Origin: Candidatus Cloacimonadota bacterium
GTDB lineage: Bacteria; Cloacimonadota; Cloacimonadia; Cloacimonadales; WRIO01
DNA length: 37,056 bases
Direction of reading: 5' to 3'
Assembly: GCA_020532185.1 (NCBI GenBank)
Contig: JAJBBH010000091.1
Coordinates: forward strand, 1-37,056
The position numbers and the translations under genes were made by a program. Under the pieces are notes generated by a model, which was not told where the DNA came from, did no database searches, and worked only from the letters and a program-made list of their open reading frames with translations. Below, piece after piece: positions 33,866-37,056 of this stretch (its first letter is position 1; each line of letters opens with the position of its first letter).

Positions 33866-35254
33866 TTACTCTTTTATCTTCCAAATCGTACCTTGTGGTG
33901 TATCTTGCAATTCTATTCCTATTTCAGACAAGTCGTGCCTAATTCTATCTGAAAAAGCATAATTTTTCTCTTGTTTTGCCTCTAATCTATAATTTATCAT
34001 TAACTCTATCAATTTTTCAGCATGTTGGTCCACTGAGTTTGTAAGTCTATCCTCTAAATCAACAAAAAAGCCCAATACTTGACCCAATTCATATAAAGTC
34101 AGAGCTGCTGCTTGTTGTTTTTTCAATGAGTTTTGCTTTGATTTTATTTCTTTAACCAAATCAAACATAACAGCTAATGCTTTTGCAGTGTTAAAATCAT
34201 CATTCATTGCCTCTTTAAATGCTTGCACAGCTTCATTAAACTCATATATATCAATATCTTGATCTAAAATGTTAATTATGTCTATAGAAGAAAAAGCCGA
34301 ATAGAAATTTGCTAAAGCCTTTTTTGATTCAATTATTATTTCTTCATTAAAATCAATAGGGCTCCGATAATGTTTTGATAGAAAGAAGAATCTTATAACT
34401 TCTGGATCGTAGTCCTTCATAATATCTCTGGTTGTAAAGAAATTATTCAAACTTTTAGACATTTTATTGCCATCGACATTTAAAAATCCATTATGCATCC
34501 AATAATTCGCAAGAGGCTCACCATCTAATGCATAAGCTTGTGCTAATTCATTTTCATGATGTGGAAATATTAAATCTACTCCACCACCATGTATATCAAA
34601 GGTTTGACCGAGTATTTTTCTTGACATAACCACACATTCAGTATGCCATCCAGGTCTACCTGCACCCCAAGGGCTATCCCAACTTGGCTCTCCATCTTTT
34701 GCTTTTTTCCAAAGCGTAAAGTCGGCTGGATTTTTCTTCTGAGTATTAGCTTCAATACGTGCACCAGCTTGTAATTCATTTAAATTTTTACCTGATAATT
34801 TACCATAATTAGGGATTGATTCTACTGAAAAATACACATCTCCATTTGATTCATAAGCATTGCCCTTGACGACCAAAGTGTTGATCAAATCTATCATTTC
34901 GCTGATATACTCAGTTGCTTTGGGATTAAAATCTGCATAATTGATGTTTAGTAATTTTAAGTCATCAAAAAATGCTTTTGTGTATCTTTCTGCTATTTCA
35001 TTAAAATTAGTCTTCTCTTTTATAGCTTGCTCAATAATCTTATCATCAATATCGGTAATATTTTGTACATAAGAAACTTTGTATCCCAAATATTTGAAGT
35101 AACGTCGTACCACATCAAAAAATAAAAATGGTCGAGCATTACCGATATGAAAGTAATTGTACACTGTTGGACCACAAGCATACATGTTTATTTCACCCTC
35201 TGTAATAGGTATAAAATCATCTTTTTTACGAGTCATAGTGTTATATATTTTCAC
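33866..35254 (-). CDS. cysS: Cysteinyl-tRNA synthetase
   Basis: Class I synthetase charging tRNA-Cys; 462 residues. HIGH motif in 'CGPTVYNYFHIGNARPFLFF', zinc ligands including Cys in 'GWHTECVVMS' and 'HGGGVDLIFPHHENELAQ', KMSKS in 'GNKMSKSLNNFFTTRD', and a normal C-terminal DALR-type helical region. The start codon is GTG at 35254; AAAGGAG (35264-35270) supports it, and the N-terminus then reads MKIYNTMTRKK as in the family. It starts 14 bases after rsmD. Confidence 0.96.
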   Translation of the reverse strand: MKIYNTMTRKKDDFIPITEGEINMYACGPTVYNYFHIGNARPFLFFDVVRRYFKYLGYKVSYVQNITDIDDKIIEQAIKEKTNFNEIAERYTKAFFDDLKLLNINYADFNPKATEYISEMIDLINTLVVKGNAYESNGDVYFSVESIPNYGKLSGKNLNELQAGARIEANTQKKNPADFTLWKKAKDGEPSWDSPWGAGRPGWHTECVVMSRKILGQTFDIHGGGVDLIFPHHENELAQAYALDGEPLANYWMHNGFLNVDGNKMSKSLNNFFTTRDIMKDYDPEVIRFFFLSKHYRSPIDFNEEIIIESKKALANFYSAFSSIDIINILDQDIDIYEFNEAVQAFKEAMNDDFNTAKALAVMFDLVKEIKSKQNSLKKQQAAALTLYELGQVLGFFVDLEDRLTNSVDQHAEKLIELMINYRLEAKQEKNYAFSDRIRHDLSEIGIELQDTPQGTIWKIKE

Positions 35255-35268
35255 TATTTGTATCTCCT

Positions 35269-35814
35269 TTAATTGTTTGATATATTTTCAAAAAAGCTAA
35301 TACAATTCTTTTTATTCTTCTTTTGTTTAACCATATATGGTATAAATTCTTCACTTATCGGTTCTAAGCTACTGTGTTCTATTACTAATGTACCATCTTC
35401 TGTTAGAATATTTCTTTCAATAATAGATCTAATTATCGTGTTCACACAGTTTTTCATGTAAGGAGGATCTGCTAATATCAAATCAAAGCGTCTCTCAGTT
35501 TTTCTTAAAAAATGTTCAACCTTCATCTTTTGTACAATAATTTGTTCTTTACATCCAAACCTTTCAGCGTTCAATAAAATAGAGCTTAATGCTTTATCAC
35601 TCATATCAACTAAACATGCGTCATTAGCTCCGCGAGAAAGAGCTTCAAATGCTAAAGCTCCGCTTCCAGAAAACAAATCTAAGACACTTAAGCCAGTCAC
35701 ATCGAACAAAGTTGAAAATATTAACTCTCGATTATAACTTGTTGTTGGGCGTGTAGTATGCCCTTTTGTGCTTACAACTTCTCTCCCTTTATATTGTCCT
35801 GCAATTATTCTCAT
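35269..35814 (-). CDS. rsmD: 16S rRNA (guanine(966)-N(2))-methyltransferase
   Basis: Methylates N2 of G966 in 16S rRNA; 181 residues. 'MRIIAGQYKGREV' and 'TRPTTSYNRELIFSTLFD' form the N-terminal signature; the more common wording is RPTTDRVREALF, so this copy is somewhat divergent. The SAM motif is 'VLDLFSGSGALAFEALSRGA' and the catalytic N-methyltransferase motif is 'LILADPPYMK'. One base separates its ATG from the stop of the HDOD gene, and no good ribosome-binding site is seen, suggesting coupling. Confidence 0.92.
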   Translation of the reverse strand: MRIIAGQYKGREVVSTKGHTTRPTTSYNRELIFSTLFDVTGLSVLDLFSGSGALAFEALSRGANDACLVDMSDKALSSILLNAERFGCKEQIIVQKMKVEHFLRKTERRFDLILADPPYMKNCVNTIIRSIIERNILTEDGTLVIEHSSLEPISEEFIPYMVKQKKNKKNCISFFENISNN

Positions 35815-35815
35815 A

Positions 35816-36706
35816 TCAAAGGTTTAATGCAAGCTCAGAAAAAGATATAAATAAATTAGTTTGGCTGGCTAATTCATTTTTAAAAACAATAAATTCATCT
35901 TCATTATAAGAAGCAAACTCAAATTCGTCCCATAGGCTCTGGAAATTAACTTCATACCTAATATCTTGAAATGTCTTAATTCTAAATTCATGGGCAAAAT
36001 AGTCTGCCATGTTTATTATTTTGGCTAAAGCTTTAATTGATTCATCTTTTGCTGCATATGGTTCATGATGATAGCGTACGGTTTCAACAATTTCATGTGG
36101 TAAGTTCCAAAACTTGAGCAACTCAGCACCTTCGTGAGCGTGTGTTGTATGGATAATGATTTTTTCAAGCTCAATAAATGGCTCACACTGCTCTATAGCC
36201 TTATTTTTTACAAGTTGCATTATGTCAGGATTTATTTGATCAAATAAAACATAACCAATATCGTGAAACAAACCAGCTAAATAAATAACTGCACGATCTT
36301 CTTCGGTGAATGCTTTTTCTGTTTTCAAGTACTGAGAAAGCCGTCTTGCTAAAAATGAAACAGCAAGATTATGCTTCCAAAAATACTCAATATCAATATT
36401 TTCAAGTTTAAATTTTTTGAGCATTGTTGATATAAAAAGTGTCATAGCAATAGACTTTACATCTAATCTGCCAAGTCTGGTTACTGCCAAATTTATATCT
36501 CTAATTGGTGCTATACCTCCAAATATTGCACTATTTGCTATTGAAAGTATTTTTGCTGAAATTGAGGAGTCTAAAGATACTATTTTTGCTATTTCTTTAT
36601 TTGAAACTGAGCTATCATTAAGCACCTCAAGTAGTTTATTCAAAACAGTAGGCATTGAGGGTAGATAATCTAAGCATTCAAGTTTAATTTGATAAAATTC
36701 AATCAT
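35816..36706 (-). CDS. HDOD domain signalling protein
   Basis: A 296-residue protein made almost entirely of an HDOD domain, a degenerate or specialised relative of HD phosphohydrolases used in bacterial signalling. Visible motifs: 'LPSMPTVLNKLLEVLND', 'IAKIVSLDSSISAKILSIAN', 'YLAGLFHDIGYVLFDQ' (with an intact HD pair) and 'HAHEGAELLKFWNLP' followed by 'RYHHEP'. No effector domain is attached. The frame extends to 36787, but ATG 36706 has AAGGA at proper spacing and starts where the family homology starts. Partner unknown. Confidence 0.88.
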   Translation of the reverse strand: MIEFYQIKLECLDYLPSMPTVLNKLLEVLNDSSVSNKEIAKIVSLDSSISAKILSIANSAIFGGIAPIRDINLAVTRLGRLDVKSIAMTLFISTMLKKFKLENIDIEYFWKHNLAVSFLARRLSQYLKTEKAFTEEDRAVIYLAGLFHDIGYVLFDQINPDIMQLVKNKAIEQCEPFIELEKIIIHTTHAHEGAELLKFWNLPHEIVETVRYHHEPYAAKDESIKALAKIINMADYFAHEFRIKTFQDIRYEVNFQSLWDEFEFASYNEDEFIVFKNELASQTNLFISFSELALNL

Positions 36707-36719
36707 GATAGTCCTTTCA

Positions 36720-36870
36720 CTAAACTTTTTTATATTTAAATTTAAATTCAAGTTGTTGTGGTTTTTTCTTAAATTTTGGGCAAACAACTAAAACTACATT
36801 ATAAGGTTGTTTGCACTCTTTAACGCACTTACAACAAAGATTATTTGTACTATTATTCTTTTCTAACATT
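36720..36870 (-). pseudogene. Small Cys-rich (zinc-binding-like) ORF, apparently frameshifted
   Basis: From ATG 36870 the frame gives ten residues (MLEKNNSTNN) and soon ends at a TAA. Shifted by +1 near 36840, the DNA reads without stop to TAG 36720-36722 and encodes LCCKCVKECKQPYNVVLVVC then PKFKKKP and a basic tail. The CxxC-x3-CKQ...CPxF pattern looks like a small metal-binding protein of a type I recall from other bacteria. The Cys-rich frame has no ATG, GTG or TTG start of its own. So it is a disrupted gene, a recoded gene, or a base-call error. It ends 13 bases before the HDOD start. Confidence 0.4.
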
Positions 36871-36895
36871 CTTATTTGCTCTTTACTCTATCTAT

Positions 36896-37056
36896 TATAA
36901 AAAACAGTTCAGCTAAGTTTATGTCTGATATTTTTTTTTTATCGCCAAAGTGTTCTGTTAAAAACTTGCAAAAGTCTGCTATTGTAGTCAAACTTTTCTC
37001 TACTTTTGTAATTTCTTTTATATCAAAAATATCAGAATTATCATTCGTTTTGGAAG
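36896..37056 (-). CDS. C-terminal end of an unidentified protein
   Basis: On the minus strand, codons from 37054 read without stop to TAA 36896-36898 (followed directly by TAG), giving 52 residues such as 'EITKVEKSLTTIADFCKFLT' and ending 'ISDINLAELFL'. The composition is protein-like, charged and probably helical. The rest of the gene is outside the window, and I do not recognise the family. It would be the upstream neighbour of the Cys-rich mini-gene and HDOD gene in the same operon. Confidence 0.5.

Noticed and set aside
1-37056. CRISPR arrays, insertion sequences, prophage genes, tRNA or rRNA genes
   Set aside because: No spaced repeat array, transposase or integrase motif, phage gene, tRNA T-arm-like sequence or rRNA stretch was found by reading both strands; a tRNAscan or CRISPR search was not possible.

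Overview
The window is AT-rich (about one third G+C by eye, not computed), gene-dense DNA from a Gram-negative-type bacterium. It carries an LPS Kdo transferase (WaaA), a probable lipoprotein transglycosylase, pyrophosphate-dependent phosphofructokinase, and a secreted protein whose C-terminus is an 'NYPNPFNP' FlgD-like Ig/sorting domain ending in '...AILMK'. That tail, plus Reg_prop/Y_Y_Y sensors and SiaB/SiaC-type proteins, fits the Cloacimonadota or neighbouring FCB-type lineages. This placement is inference from style, not a database match. The code is standard (TGA is a stop), and prfB has the classical +1 recoding site.

Layout: (1) 1-6701, rightward housekeeping run: 3' end of a dGTPase-like gene, prfB, uppS, cdsA, a LysM transglycosylase, rimI and nadB. 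(2) 6730-9003, tmk and a ctp protease from their own promoter, closed by a strong two-way terminator. (3) 9070-12211, leftward: pfp and a secreted sorting-domain protein, each with its own promoter or terminator. (4) 12212-12891, the only long gene-free stretch. It holds a perfect consensus promoter (12418-12446), a tandem 11-bp repeat, tiny ORFs and a second good promoter next to the following operon. (5) 12892-18214, a four-gene signalling operon: beta-propeller/Y_Y_Y/SpoIIE phosphatase (SiaA-like), SiaB-like kinase, SiaC-like phosphoprotein, and a PAS protein that ends after a histidine-kinase dimerisation (DHp) domain. (6) 18236-25826, waaA, an AmmeMemoRadiSam-type radical SAM enzyme, a NusG-II domain protein, cardiolipin synthase, and a 1122-aa hybrid sensor kinase whose H-box histidine is asparagine. 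(7) 31554-25815, leftward operon: glycosyltransferase, coaBC, SDR, DUF3108, queA, birA. (8) 31823-32860, a lone radical SAM protein. (9) 37056-32866, leftward operon: unknown partial gene, a frameshifted Cys-rich mini-gene, HDOD protein, rsmD, cysS, lysO.

The most interesting part is the signalling content. The SiaABC-type phosphatase/kinase/phosphoprotein switch is linked to a DHp-only PAS protein instead of the diguanylate cyclase SiaD known from Pseudomonas. About 4 kb downstream lies a hybrid kinase with the converse defect (ATPase and receiver kept, histidine lost). Whether the two work together is speculation, but it can be tested by comparing genomes.
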